Positions 21,785-31,689 are shown, counted from the first letter of the stretch. The stretch: 64,000 nt of DNA from Globodera rostochiensis (GCA_018350325.1 JAEVLN010000017.1:2036803-2100802), one strand, 5' to 3'. Translations and numbers: made by a program. The notes: generated by a model from the sequence alone, not told the origin.

Positions 21785-22074
21785 AGTCAAAATATTAAAA
21801 TCCAAATACCCCAACTTCGCGTCATCGATGTGATTAGCTATAATTAAGCATTTTTAAAATATTATTTTTTAAAAAAAATTCTGACAATTTGCCCAAAGTT
21901 CCAAATAGGCGAAAGTGAGACAAAATCGAATTGTTATTCTCATAATGCATTTTTCCAAATGCGGCGGTATCCGCAATAAATTCCGCAATTTTTAAGTCGT
22001 TTCCAAAATCTAAATGTTTTTTTTATTGAAGTGTTTTATTTTATTGAAATATATTTTATTTTTTTCTTAAATTT

Positions 22075-22468
22075 CACGCACTCGCAAAAACTTTCAGCGT
22101 GGCGACCAAATCCGTCACTGATTCCCTTTGACGAATGGCAATTTGCCGATCCTTAACCAACATTTCACTGAACTCGTCGAACATGAAGATTTGCTCCATA
22201 ATTTTGGGTATTTCGTGTGGTTCTGAAAATAAACAAAAAAAAATGTTTTCCATTATTTTTTTAAGAAATTTTATTTAATACCGGCATGAATAAGTGAATT
22301 GGTCAACAATTATATTGTAACGCCGTGCCACCCTTGCCGGGGTTCTGTGCAAGATACAAAATTTTGGTCAAAAATCTCCATTTTTGCAATTTTTAAACCG
22401 TTTTGTTGACTGAAATGTGAAACAATATTAAAGGATTGATAAGAAATCAAAAAAGAAAAAGACTTACG
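22075..22468 (-). CDS. Downstream exons of the left outward-facing promoter, unidentified
   Basis: After the shared 5' exon and intron (donor GTAAGT at 22467, acceptor CAG before 22409), the sequence diverges from the right-hand copy. An ATG near 22378 opens a short frame (MEIFDQNFVSCTEP). A later exon at about 22225-22075, after a CAG acceptor, reads IPKIMEQIFMFDEFSEMLVK and ends KVFASA-stop. The linking junction is uncertain; it may use a GC donor near CACG|GCGTTA. The last exon is charged and helical. No family is recognised. Confidence 0.4.
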
Positions 22469-22655
22469 CTATTGAAGTTGTTGTGTACTGATGACGTTGT
22501 CGGAATCAGAAGAAGTCGACGAACGATGTTGCGCACTGATGTCGTTGAATGGAATCTGAAGTCGACGAACGATTGAAGTTGTTGAGCACTGATGACGTTG
22601 AATGGAATCTGAAGTTGACGATGCTCTTTTATACCTTCCGTTGCTGTTTTGAATT
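22409..22655 (-). repeat. Left arm of inverted promoter-exon-intron duplication
   Basis: Reverse complemented, this arm matches 26400-26598: TTCAAAACAGCAACGGAAGG, the TATAAAAGAGCATCGTCAAC core, the 5' exon with CGTCATCAGT, and a 58-bp intron starting at GTAAGT. The left arm has an extra internal duplication of the exon segment (two GACGAACGAT units with GTTGAATGGAATCTGAAG). The arms are about 3.7 kb apart and face outward. Confidence 0.85.
22626..22633 (-). promoter_or_regulatory. TATA box of the left copy
   Basis: TATAAAAG on the minus strand stands at the same place as in the right arm, just upstream of the conserved exon sequence AGCATCGTCAAC. Confidence 0.6.
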
Positions 22656-22679
22656 CAAAGTTAACAATTTTGCTAAAAC

Positions 22680-22716
22680 TAGCGGTTTAGGTGCGCCTAC
22701 GGCGCACCAACCGCTA
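22680..22716. other. Strong hairpin (16-bp stem)
   Basis: TAGCGGTT-TA-GGTGCGCC is followed, after a three-base turn, by GGCGCACC-AACCGCTA. Apart from a two-base bulge the arms are exactly complementary. The hairpin lies between the left promoter arm and the minisatellite. It could be the end of a small element or a cruciform-forming site. Confidence 0.75.
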
Positions 22717-22754
22717 GAATGTACGATTATGTTGTGAACAGATTTGACTGAAAT

Positions 22755-25580
22755 ACTTCGAGGCTTTCTGTCCTTGGAATTTTGGCATTTGCCTTTTTGG
22801 CATTTTCTCTCCATTGTCTCTCCTTTGGCATTTTCTTCCATTTGGCATTTCTTCCTTTTGGCATTATCTCTTTTGACATTTTCTCCTCTTTGGCATTTTC
22901 CTTTGGCTTTTTCTGCCCTTTGGCATTTCTCACTTTAGCATTTACCCTTTTGGCATTTTCACCCATTTGACATTTCCTCCCTTTGGCATTTCTCCCTTTC
23001 AGCATTTTCTCCCATTTGGCATTTTTCTCCTCTTTAGCATTCCTTTTTGGCATTTTCTCCCATTTCGCATTTTTCTCTTGCATTTACCTCCTTTGACATT
23101 TTTTCTTTTGGCATTTTCCTTTTTGGCATCTCTTATTTGGCATTTTCTCCTTTGACATTTTCTCCCCTTTGGCATTTTCCCCTTTGACATTTCTCCCCTT
23201 TGGCATTTTTCCTTTGGCATTTCCCCTTTTGGCATTTTTCCTTTGGCATTTCCGCATTTGACATTTTCTTCCCTTTGGCATTTTCCTTTGGCTTTTTCTC
23301 CCCTTTGGCATTTTCCTTTTTGGCATCTCTTATTTGGCATTTTCTCCTTTGACATTTTCTCCCCTTTGGCATTTTCCCCTTTGACATTTCACCCCTTTGG
23401 CATTTTTCCTTTGGCATTTCCCCTTTTGGCATTTTTCCTTTGGCATTTCCGCATTTGACATTTTTCTCTTTTGGCATTTTCCTTTTTGGCATCTCTTATT
23501 TGGCATTTTCCCCTTGGACATTTTCTCCCCTTTGGCATTATTTGGCATTTCCCCTTTTGGCTTTTCTCCCATTTGGCATTTCCTCCCTTTGGCATTTCCC
23601 CTTTTGGCATTTTTCCTTTGGCATCCGCATTTGACATTTTCTCCCCTTTGGAATTTTTCCTTTGGCATTTCCTCACTTTGGCATTTCCCCATTTGGCATT
23701 TCCTCCCTTTGGCATTTCCCCATTTGGCATTTCCTCCCTTTGGCATTTCCCCATTTGGCATTTCCTCCCTTTGGCATTTCCCCATTTGGCATTTCCTCCC
23801 TTTGGCATTTCCCCATTTGGCATTTCCTCCCTTTGGCATTTCCGCATTTAACATTTTCTCTCCTTTGGCATTTTTCCTTTGGCATCCTCACTTTGACATT
23901 TCCCCTTTTGGTATTTTCTCTCATTTGGCATTTTCTCTCCGTTAGCTCCATTTGGCATTTCCGCATTTGACATTTTCTCCCTTTTGGCATTTTTCTCCCC
24001 TTTACATTCCTTTGGCATTTTCTCCCCTTTGGCATTTTTCTCCCCTTTAGCATTTTTCTTTTTTGGCATTTACCTCCTCATTTTCTCTTGGCATTTTTCT
24101 TCCCTTTAGCATTCCTTTGGCATTTTCTCCCCTTTAGCATTCCTTTTTGGCATTTTCTCTTTTTGCATTTACCCCCTTTGACATTTTTTCTCTTTTGGCA
24201 TCTCTATTTGGCATTTTCCCCTTGAACATTTTCTCCCCTTTGGCATTATTTGGCATTTCCCCTTTTGGCATTTTCTCCCATTTGGCATTTCCTCCCTTTG
24301 GCATTTCCCCTTTTGGCATTTTTCCTTTGGCATCCGCATTTGACATTTTCTCCCCATTGGAATTTTTCCTTTGGCATTTCCTCACTTTGGCATTTCCCCA
24401 TTTGGCATTTCCTCCCTTTGGCATTTCCGCATTTAACATTTTCTCCCCTTTGGAATTTTTCCTTTGGCATTTCCTCACTTTGGCATTTTTCCTTTGGCAT
24501 TTCCTCACTTTGGCATTTCCCCATTTGGCATTTCCTCCCTTTGGCATTTCCCCATTTGGCATTTCCTCCCTTTGGCATTTCCCCATTTGGCATTTCCTCC
24601 CTTTGGCATTTCCCCATTTGGCATTTCCTCCCTTTGGCATTTCTCCATTTGGCATTTCCTCCCTTTGGCATTTCCCCATTTGGCATTTCCTCCCTTTGGC
24701 ATTTCCCCATTTGGCATTTCCTCCCTTTGGCATTTTCCCATTTGGCATTTCCTCCCTTTGGCATTTCCGCATTTAACATTTTCTTCCCTTTGGCATTTCC
24801 CCATTTGGCATTTCCTCCCTTTGGCATTTCCCCATTTGGCATTTCCTCCCTTTGGCATTTCCCCATTTGGCTTTTCCTCCCTTTGGCATTTCCGCATTTA
24901 ACATTTTCTCCCTTTTGGCATTTTTCCTTTGGCATCCTCACTTTGACATTTCCCCTTTTGGTATTTTCTCCAATTTGGCATTTTCTCTCCGTTAGCTCCA
25001 TTTGGCATTTCCGCATTTGACATTTTCTCCCTTTTGGCATTTTTCTCCCCTTTAGCATTTTTCTCTTTTGGCATTTACCTCCTCATTTTCTCCTCTTTGG
25101 CATTTTTTCTCCCCTTTAGCATTTTTCTCTTTTGGCATTTACCTCCTCATTTTCTCCTCTTTGGCATTTTTCTCCCCTTTAGCATTCCTTTGGCATTTTT
25201 CCTTTGGCATTTTCTCCCCTTTAGCATTCCTTTGGCATTTTCTCCCCTTTGGCATTTTTCCTTTAGCATTTCCTCACTTTGACATTTCCCCTTTTGGTAT
25301 TTTCTCCCATTTGGCATTTTCTCCCCTTTTAGCATTCCTTTGGCATTTTCTTCCCTTTGGCACTTTTCACATTTTCTCCCCTTTGGCATTTCCCCTTTTG
25401 GCATTTTCTCCTATTTGGCATTTTCTCTCCTTTAGCCCCACTTGGCATTTCTCCCTTTCAGCATTTTCTCCCATTTGACATTTTTCTCCCCTTTAGCTTT
25501 CTCTGGCATTTTCTCTCATTTGGCATAAAAATGCCACCCATTTGGCATTTCTCCCTATTAGCATTCCCATTTGGCATTTT
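22755..25580. repeat. 2.8 kb GGCATTT minisatellite with higher-order structure
   Basis: The basic unit is 14-16 bases of the form TTTGGCATTTCCTCCC. In 23690-23850 and 24500-24880 it is arranged as a 31-bp dimer (TTTGGCATTTCCCCA plus TTTGGCATTTCCTCCC). Larger blocks are also repeated: the block with GTTAGCTCCATTTGGC occurs at 23941 and 24991 (offset 1050), and a block near 23140-23260 recurs about 190 bp later. Strand asymmetry is extreme (pyrimidine-rich on plus). The repeat lacks stops in several frames on both strands, so long spurious frames exist. Confidence 0.95.
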
Positions 25581-26330
25581 CCCTTCGTTCCTCTTTTCTT
25601 TTCCTCCTTTCTTCATCCCGTCCCCATTTCTTCTCTTTCTTTCATTCCTTTACTCTTTCATCTCTTCTTTTCTTCCCTGCCTTTCCGTTCCTTTCCTCAC
25701 TCACTCTTCCCTTCTCCTCGTTGGCATTTTCTAACAGTTGGAATTTTCCCTTCTCTTCCTTTCTTCCGTTTCTTTCCTCCCTTCCCATCCGTGCGCACTC
25801 CCTTTCTTCCCGTCCGTTCATCTTTTTTTAATGATTTTGACTTTAAAACATTTTTTTATTTTTTTAAAAAATTTAAAAAAGTATTTAAAACATTTAGTTT
25901 ATAACAATTAATTGAAAAAACGATTTCACACTCGGTAATTGAACCAACGGAATTACGAAGTCAAAACAGAGTGCTTATCCATCACACCATGGAAGCCACT
26001 GCAACGGACCTACTTATTTTCTTTACCAACCCACAATCTCTGCTTCCCTTTCCTTCGTTTTCTATTCCCTGTTCAATTTCTCTCCTTTCTCTTTTTTCCT
26101 CACTCTTTTCTTCTTTCATCTTTCTCTCACCTCCACTCCATTGGACAGCGCTGCGCACCCGCAGTAAATGAGCAGCGAGAGGCGTACGCGTCAGCGACGC
26201 GCGCGCCGCAGCGGGCAGCGCAGCCAATATCTCTGCCCCTCTTCTTCCACAATTTTTCTCTCTTTCTCTGTCAAAGTCTCTTCACTTGCAACACTATTTC
26301 TTTCAAATCTCTCGTCTAACCTTCTTCAAT
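25581..26330. repeat. Pyrimidine-rich low-complexity tract
   Basis: The minisatellite grades into CTTTCTTCC and TTCCCTTCTC-type sequence on the plus strand, broken at about 25830-26030 by A+T-rich and tRNA-like sequence and resuming to 26330. No gene is called; the open frames are compositional. Confidence 0.7.
25930..26000 (-). other. tRNA-like sequence, degenerate
   Basis: On the minus strand the segment reads GGCTTCCATGGTGTGATGGA followed by TAAGCACTC, an A-box-like start, and later GGTTCAATTACC, a B-box-like motif. The acceptor ends do not pair and the anticodon arm does not fold cleanly. It is at best a tRNA pseudogene or a tRNA-derived element end. Confidence 0.3.
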
Positions 26331-26399
26331 TCTTAACCTCTTGGCGCAACGTCTTCGCCAAATTGCGTTACACACAGACAAACATTCAACTTTATAATA

Positions 26400-26598
26400 T
26401 AGGATTCAAAACAGCAACGGAAGGTATAAAAGAGCATCGTCAACTTCAGATTCCATTCAACGTCATCAGTGCTCAACAACTTCAATCGTTCGTCAACTTC
26501 AGATTCCGACAACGTCATCAGTACACAACAACTTCAATAGCGTAAGTCTTTTCTTTTTTGGTTTCTTAACAATCCTTTAATATTGTTTCACATTTCAG
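26400..26598 (+). repeat. Right arm of inverted promoter-exon-intron duplication
   Basis: This is the partner of 22409-22655. It includes the TATA box, a 5' exon ending at 26541 (AATAGC|GTAAGT) and an intron at 26542-26598 ending in CACATTTCAG. Identity to the left arm ends about a dozen bases into the next exon, so only the promoter, leader exon and intron are shared. Confidence 0.85.
26425..26432 (+). promoter_or_regulatory. TATA box of the right copy
   Basis: TATAAAAG stands upstream of the leader exon, with transcription expected to start roughly 30 bases downstream. Its conservation in the inverted copy supports function or recent duplication. Confidence 0.6.
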
Positions 26599-26608
26599 TC
26601 GACAAACG

Positions 26609-26851
26609 ATGACAAAGGAGGAAGACGAAGCCAAAATCCGCGCCGAAAAAGAAGAGTAGAAGAAGCGCGCTTCCAAGGACAAGAAGAAGAGCCGGAAGAA
26701 GAGCAAAAAGGATGAGCCGGCCAAAGAGAAGTCGGCGAAGAAGGAGGCGGTCAAACCTCCAGACAAACCCAAGACTGAGCCGAACCCAACTGACGCAACG
26801 AAGGCTGTTCGAGTGGCGCGAGAAGGCAGTACTGCAAAGTACATGAGATAA
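26609..26851 (+). pseudogene. Lysine-rich small protein with in-frame TAG at codon 17
   Basis: After the leader intron, ATG at 26609 opens a frame MTKEEDEAKIRAEKEE, then TAG (26657-26659). The same frame continues for 63 codons rich in Lys, Ser, Ala and Pro (SKDKKKSRKKSKKDEPAKEK, later PPDKPKTEPNPTD) and ends at TAA 26849-26851. The codon context (GAG-TAG-AAG-AAG) suggests a single change from a sense codon. The product would be disordered and basic, about 80 residues. It is either a pseudogene, a 16-residue peptide or a readthrough case. No family is assigned. Confidence 0.5.
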
Positions 26852-27113
26852 ATTGAGGATCTCGACGATGAATGATCAATCCTCCTTATTGTAATCCGTT
26901 GTATTTGCGAGTTCCATGATATTTCGTCCCAGTTGTCGATTGTATATATGTATTGTGATATTGTACTGTATCTATACGTAATGTGATTTGTGTCGGATAA
27001 TGAAACTCGATAAATAGATAAGCTCGGAGAAAATATTTCAAGACAATTTAATTCTTTTAATCGGCAGAAAAATATTTTTTTTTAAATGGGGGCACCATCT
27101 TCACTATTACCCA

Positions 27114-27189
27114 AAATTTTTAAAGCGCGTGCCCTTCAAGTTAATCAAAAAGCCACCAAAGCAACAAATAAAAAAAGCACACAAAACAG
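27114..27189 (-). pseudogene. Inverted copy of the chemoreceptor TM5 exon
   Basis: Reverse complemented, this matches 19660-19734 almost exactly (CTGTTTTGTGTGC through AAGGGCACGCGCTTTAAAAA), with small indels that break the frame. It is flanked by GGGGGCACCATCTTCACTATT, a repeat end also seen near 17638 and, more diverged, near 19905. Confidence 0.85.
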
Positions 27190-27252
27190 TTTTATTTCAA
27201 ACTAAATCGTCAATTGAAAATGTGTCACTCATTTTCATCAAAAATCATCTTT

Positions 27253-27922
27253 TCAAGCTCTTCCACTCCACATGTCGCGCAACAACTGCATGATCAGAGT
27301 TGAGTCCTTGTAGGAGTCTTCGTTCAACGTGTCCAGCTCAGCAATTGCGTCGTCAAAAGCCTGCAAAACGATTTTAATGCATTTTGTAAGTTTTTTGGGC
27401 ACCCACTTGTTGGCGAGTTGGCAAGCCTTGTCGGGAGAGTTGAGAATTTCGTAGTAAAAGTTCAGCGCCAGGCCAAGACGTATCGGATGAGTGGGCTGCA
27501 TAACTGAAAACAAAATTCAATTTTTATAAGCCTAAACAGAAGTTTAAACTTCACCTGGAGTGCCTTTTGGAGTCTATGCTTCTTTTCGGCAACTGCTGAA
27601 AAACAAAATTCAATTTTTATAAGCCTAAACAGAAGTTTAAACTTCACCTGGAGTGCCTTTTTGAGTCTCTGTCTTCTTTTCGGCAACTGCTGAAAAACAA
27701 AATTCAATTTTTATAAGCCTAAACAGAAGTTTAAACTTAACCTGGAGTGCCTTTTTGAGTCTCTGTCTTCTTTTCGGCAACTGCTGAAAAACAAAATTCA
27801 ATTTTTATAAGCCTAAACAGAAGTTTAAACTTCACCTGGAGTGCCTTTTTGAGTCTCTGTCTTCTTTTCGACAAAAATTTGCGCATCCAATTTGCCAAGT
27901 GTTGAATAGTTTGAGTCGTTTG
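27253..27922 (-). pseudogene. Chimeric 14-3-3 fragment behind a mini-exon array
   Basis: The segment 27503-27253 encodes the highly conserved 14-3-3 core: [30 protein letters not shown], then [20 protein letters not shown] and IMQLLRD. Three residues after ALNF are missing, and after LLRD the frame turns into WSGRA-stop, so the C-terminal helix and phosphoserine-peptide binding end are lost. An apparent 42-bp intron (27402-27361) has a weak donor. Upstream exons are not 14-3-3: an exon at 27922-27836 (STLGKLDAQIF, then VEKKTETQKGTP) and three copies of a VAEKKTETQKGTP exon. 14-3-3 proteins bind phosphoserine or phosphothreonine motifs; this product cannot be a normal one. Confidence 0.8.
27555..27890 (-). 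repeat. Tandem array of 94-bp exon-plus-intron units
   Basis: Exon copies lie at 27555-27595 (41 nt), 27648-27689 (42 nt), 27742-27783 (42 nt) and at the end of the exon 27922-27836. Each is bounded by a GTGAAG or GTTAAG donor and a TTGTTTTTCAG acceptor. Each 42-nt exon is symmetric and adds 14 residues (AVAEKKTETQKGTP). The copy next to the 14-3-3 exon lacks one base. Confidence 0.9.
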
Positions 27923-28002
27923 CTAAAATTGACTAACAGGTATTTGTTGTTATTAGATCGTTTTTAATTCTCTCCCACCCACCTAAAGCAAATGATGGCT
28001 AG

Positions 28003-28160
28003 GGTGTCCAAAAAAATGCATATGCATGTTTTTTTCCTGAACTGGGAACGGTCTGAAACGAAAAACGTGTTTCCGCTTGGTTTAAGCGTTTAGAACGCAT
28101 TTCCATGTGCATATTTTGCATATTTTTTTATATTTCGCGATTTATGTGCATATTTCGCGA
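28003..28160. mobile_element. Truncated copy of the 3731-type hAT-like element
   Basis: It starts TAGGGTGTCCAAAAAAATGC and then follows the left half of the element at 3731 (TTTTTTCCTGAACTGG, ACGGTCTGAAACG, AGAACGCATTTCCATGTGC, CATATTTCGCGATTTATG). It breaks off into the 15-bp minisatellite at 28166, and no right terminus is present. Confidence 0.75.
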
Positions 28161-28165
28161 AACGG

Positions 28166-28286
28166 GCCAACTCCGTCCCGCCAACTCCGTCCCAGCCAAC
28201 TCCGTCCCAGCCAACTCCGTCCCGCCAACTCCGTCCCGAGCCAACTCCGTCCCGAGCCAACTCCGTCCCGGCCAACTCCGTCCCAG
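28166..28286. repeat. 14-16-bp minisatellite CCAACTCCGTCCCGG, eight copies
   Basis: Eight tandem units differ only in the last two or three bases (CCCG, CCCAG, CCCGAG, CCCGG). The array sits exactly where the hAT-like sequence breaks off. Confidence 0.95.
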
Positions 28287-28339
28287 CTACAAATTTTAGA
28301 TTCAAAAGAGTGATACTCAAATTTTTCAAATTTCGAAAA

Positions 28340-28530
28340 AGCATAAGGGGGGGACCTTTTTGGTCAACATTTTTGAAAAGGGTTTTTATTCTTAAATAGA
28401 ATATGTTATTTAATGCACTGACTACGAATTCGTCAATAAAATTAAAAATGAGAATTTGGTTTTTGAATGGGTTGAAATTTTTGAAAATTACGGAAAAAAC
28501 GACTTCTAAGTAACTCCAAAGCCGGATTGG
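28340..28530. repeat. Partner of the 3530-3720 repeat
   Basis: It shares GGGGGGACC, TTTTGGTCAACATTTTTG, ACGAATTCGTCAATA and CTTCTAAGTAAC words with 3530-3720 in the same order. Confidence 0.7.
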
Positions 28531-28610
28531 CTTAGGCCTAAGCCTAACGAACCCCAACCTAGGGTGGCTTAGGCCTAAGCCTAACTAACCCCAAGCTAGA
28601 GCGGCTTACA
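28528..28610. repeat. Two-copy repeat with telomere-like TTAGGC/GCCTAA units
   Basis: GGCTTAGGCCTAAGCCTAAC occurs twice, followed by (G/T)AACCCCAA. It contains TTAGGC head to head with GCCTAAGCCTAA. TTAGGC is the known telomere repeat of many nematodes. The array is far too short to be a telomere, but it sits at the border between the gene-bearing part and the A+T-rich desert. Confidence 0.6.
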
Positions 28611-29904
28611 AATAAACCAGATCAATCCCCATTTGATTATTGAAGGCTTAGCGGAATTTCGGGCAATTACCGAATGAACACTTGAATTTATTTATTGCAA
28701 CAAGTGGTCAAATTTGCATTTGTATTAATTAGTCCTTGTTTTTAAACAGAATAATTATAAATTCGCTGTTTTTTTTTTGTCCGGTAAATAAAGTAAAAAG
28801 TAATTTGTAGTTTTTGTTATGCAAATCAATAAAGTAATTTAATGTATCAACAAGCTTAAGGATCTCATATGTAATCATTGAACGGAGTTTGCACACCTTT
28901 AATTATAATATGATAATTGTTGAACTGTCTTTTTTGTCACACGTTAATTAGAATGAATTTCTGTTGAATAAGTGTGTTTGACAGAATTTTTAAGGTTCTT
29001 AGTTCTAAAATTAATTTTGTTAAATTTTGCATCAACGCAGGATATTTATGAAATCTGCTGGGTTTTCTTCATTATCATAAATATTTTAATTTTTTTCATT
29101 TTTTAATTTTGTTTAAATTTAAATAATAAATTCGTCAATGAAAAAAGTGTTTAATTTCATGATTATTCCATTTGAAGACTTCATAAGATTGTGTAATAAA
29201 TAAATATTTTTGGGTTTATTATTATATTTTTGATTACATAAAAAAATATTTGTACATAATCTTTATTCTTAAATCGAACAAATTTATTTATATTTTAATT
29301 ACGATATTTATTTATTTATTTCATCAAATAAATTTGTTCGGTTTTTAATCAAATTTTCGTAGATGGGTTTTTCAAAGTTCCAATTCGATCTCGACCGTTT
29401 GCAGCATGCCTTTGTTCATCAGCACCACGGATTAGAATCTGCTGGGACTGCTTCTACCGCTGTAGCAAATAAATTTTTACGCCTTTTCCGGCATTTTAAT
29501 GCTGCATAAAGTGCACATTTTATAGAAATGCACTGCATCTTCATTTATCACTTTAATTTGAAAATATTAATTTATTGTTAAATAAATAAAAAATTAATAA
29601 CTACCCTTTTTGATAACACGGACAAATTTTGCTTTTAGTTTTTTGAACTATTGTTAATTAATTTCTTAGGGTGTTGATGCATTTTTCGGCCTTTATTGTT
29701 AGATCAGTATGATACACACTGTGCATTTATCGTTTAATAATAAGTCTTGTTTTTGGTGGCACTCTCATGCATAATTGATAAAATAACATTATTTTAAAAA
29801 TTCGTTTGTTTAATTTTAACTAATGGAAATTTATTTATTTTTATGATTTTCGCATTGAATAAATGCATACCATATGCAAAAGACTCATAAAAGCCATTTC
29901 TTTT

Positions 29905-29990
29905 TTAAAATTTTATCAGCTGTAGGCGCCGCGTTAAACGTGCCTCGGCCACCTTAATCTCCTTTTTAAAATTATAAATTTAGGTTAGAA
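29905..29990 (-). pseudogene. Integrase-linker-like fragment, copy 1
   Basis: On the minus strand this island reads KEIKVAEARLTRRLQLIKF and then stops. It matches the longer copy at 62635-62755. The pattern (E-I-x-x-A-E-x-x-L-x-R-x-x-Q) resembles the segment before the integrase domain in BEL/Pao retrotransposons. The assignment is by pattern only. Confidence 0.3.
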
Positions 29991-31689
29991 GGCTTTAAAT
30001 TGAGTAATTTGAAATGTTTGGTTTATGTATGATTTATTAATCTCTGATGTATTTTTATTTTAGAAATTTAATTTTTGAGTTTGATGTATTAAGGATAAAA
30101 CTTTTTAATATTAAACATGCTTATAATTTTTTTTTTTTATTCTTATTATTATTTTATTTGAATATGTAAAATATTTTAAAATTAAGAGTGCCTACCAAGA
30201 AACTAGATTTCAACCTTTTGAATTGTTGTTCTTCTGGTTGTAGACGTTTTAATTTTATTAAATATTTGTTTACTATGTTAGCATAAATTGGTGGACATTA
30301 CCGTATTAGAAGATTGCTTCACTATTTTTATTGTTACACAAATATTTTGGGCCTTTTTGATTAAACTATTTTTGTGAGTTATGCAAATTTCAGGATCAAT
30401 ATTCAATTCCAGCTGTAAATTTGTTTTATTACTCAGAAAGATAAAATAAATATTTCTCTTTAAATTAAAGGCCAGATTTTTGAAGAAATTTTGCTGTACA
30501 TATTATCTTTATTAATATTTAATAAATTTATCTATTAACGAAATTTAAAAACTTGGTAAATATTTTGAATTATACTCAAATTTAGCATTGGTTTACTCGA
30601 TTGTGTTATTGGTTTACTCGATTGTGTTTTTCTTTATTTAATACACACCAAACATATTATTAATCAAACATTTTTTATATTATACTGATACTGCACATTT
30701 CATTCTCAAACATTTATTAGTACAAACTCTGTTTAAAAATTTTTAAATGTTTTTGATAGCATATTTGTGATTTTGAATAAAATTATTTAATATTTGTCTT
30801 ATTTCGCTATAATTTCATTGGAGAATTATAATTATATTTTAAAAATTATATTATAACTCTTTATAAATTTATAAATATACCCATATAATACACAAATAAA
30901 AATATTTTTGCAAATTTTGAAATTGATTTGCATACAATATTCGTATAGCTCTTTATAAATAAAGCATATTCGTTCAATTTCTTTTTTTTTGTTATAATTG
31001 CTGTCATATGCTAAATATTACATCTTTAAATAACGTTTTGGTGCATTTGCAAACAATAAAAAATTGATTCCATTTTACTTTTTTAATCGTTGGAATCCCA
31101 CAGTTTTTTTTGTCCTCTGCGTTCATCCATTGCAAGAATTGTTTTGCAAGAAGAGGGACCTTTTCGTGAATTGGGGCAACATGTGCCAACCAACACCAAT
31201 ATTAAATTAATCATATTTTTAATTGACGGATATATTTTAATTCAATTTTTCGAATAGCAACATTAACTGTTCAATCATAAGTTGGTAGTGCAGTGCGCGA
31301 TTTCATAAATGACTCTTACTTTTTCGCTTGTCACATTACTATTTTACTACAAACGTTTGTTCGAAATCAAAATTTTTTATTCATCATATTAATAAATTTA
31401 TAATTTTAAAGGTTTTTTTTCTTATAAATTTTTTCTTAAATTTTTTATTGGCTTTATAAAATCTTTAGCACAATGCTCAGAAATTCATTATTTAAAGCTC
31501 TTTAATATAAACTTATTGTATAATTTTGTTCTATTTTTGAAACAATTTAAGCAATAAAATTGCATTTTCTAATTATCATTACTACCATGTTTTAAGATTT
31601 ATTTTAATTTAGGTTATCTTAATTATGGAGGCATTATTATCAAAATATTATTGTGTTTATCACTTTATATAATCAAATACAATTATTGT

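Noticed and set aside
22755..25734. Many long overlapping open frames on both strands (up to about 270 codons, MPKGGNAKWGNAKG-like and FGISSLWHFPI-like)
   Set aside because: They follow from a stop-poor minisatellite, occur in several frames and both strands at once, and have no start or splice context.
25930..26000. Functional tRNA gene
   Set aside because: A-box-like and B-box-like words are present, but the acceptor stem does not pair and the anticodon arm is irregular; listed only as a degenerate tRNA-like sequence.
22755..28286. CRISPR array
   Set aside because: The repeats are contiguous minisatellites without unique spacers, and the window is eukaryotic.
28107..28557. Frames reading QLRPSQLRP and GTELAGTELA
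   Set aside because: They come from the CCAACTCCGTCCC tandem repeat.
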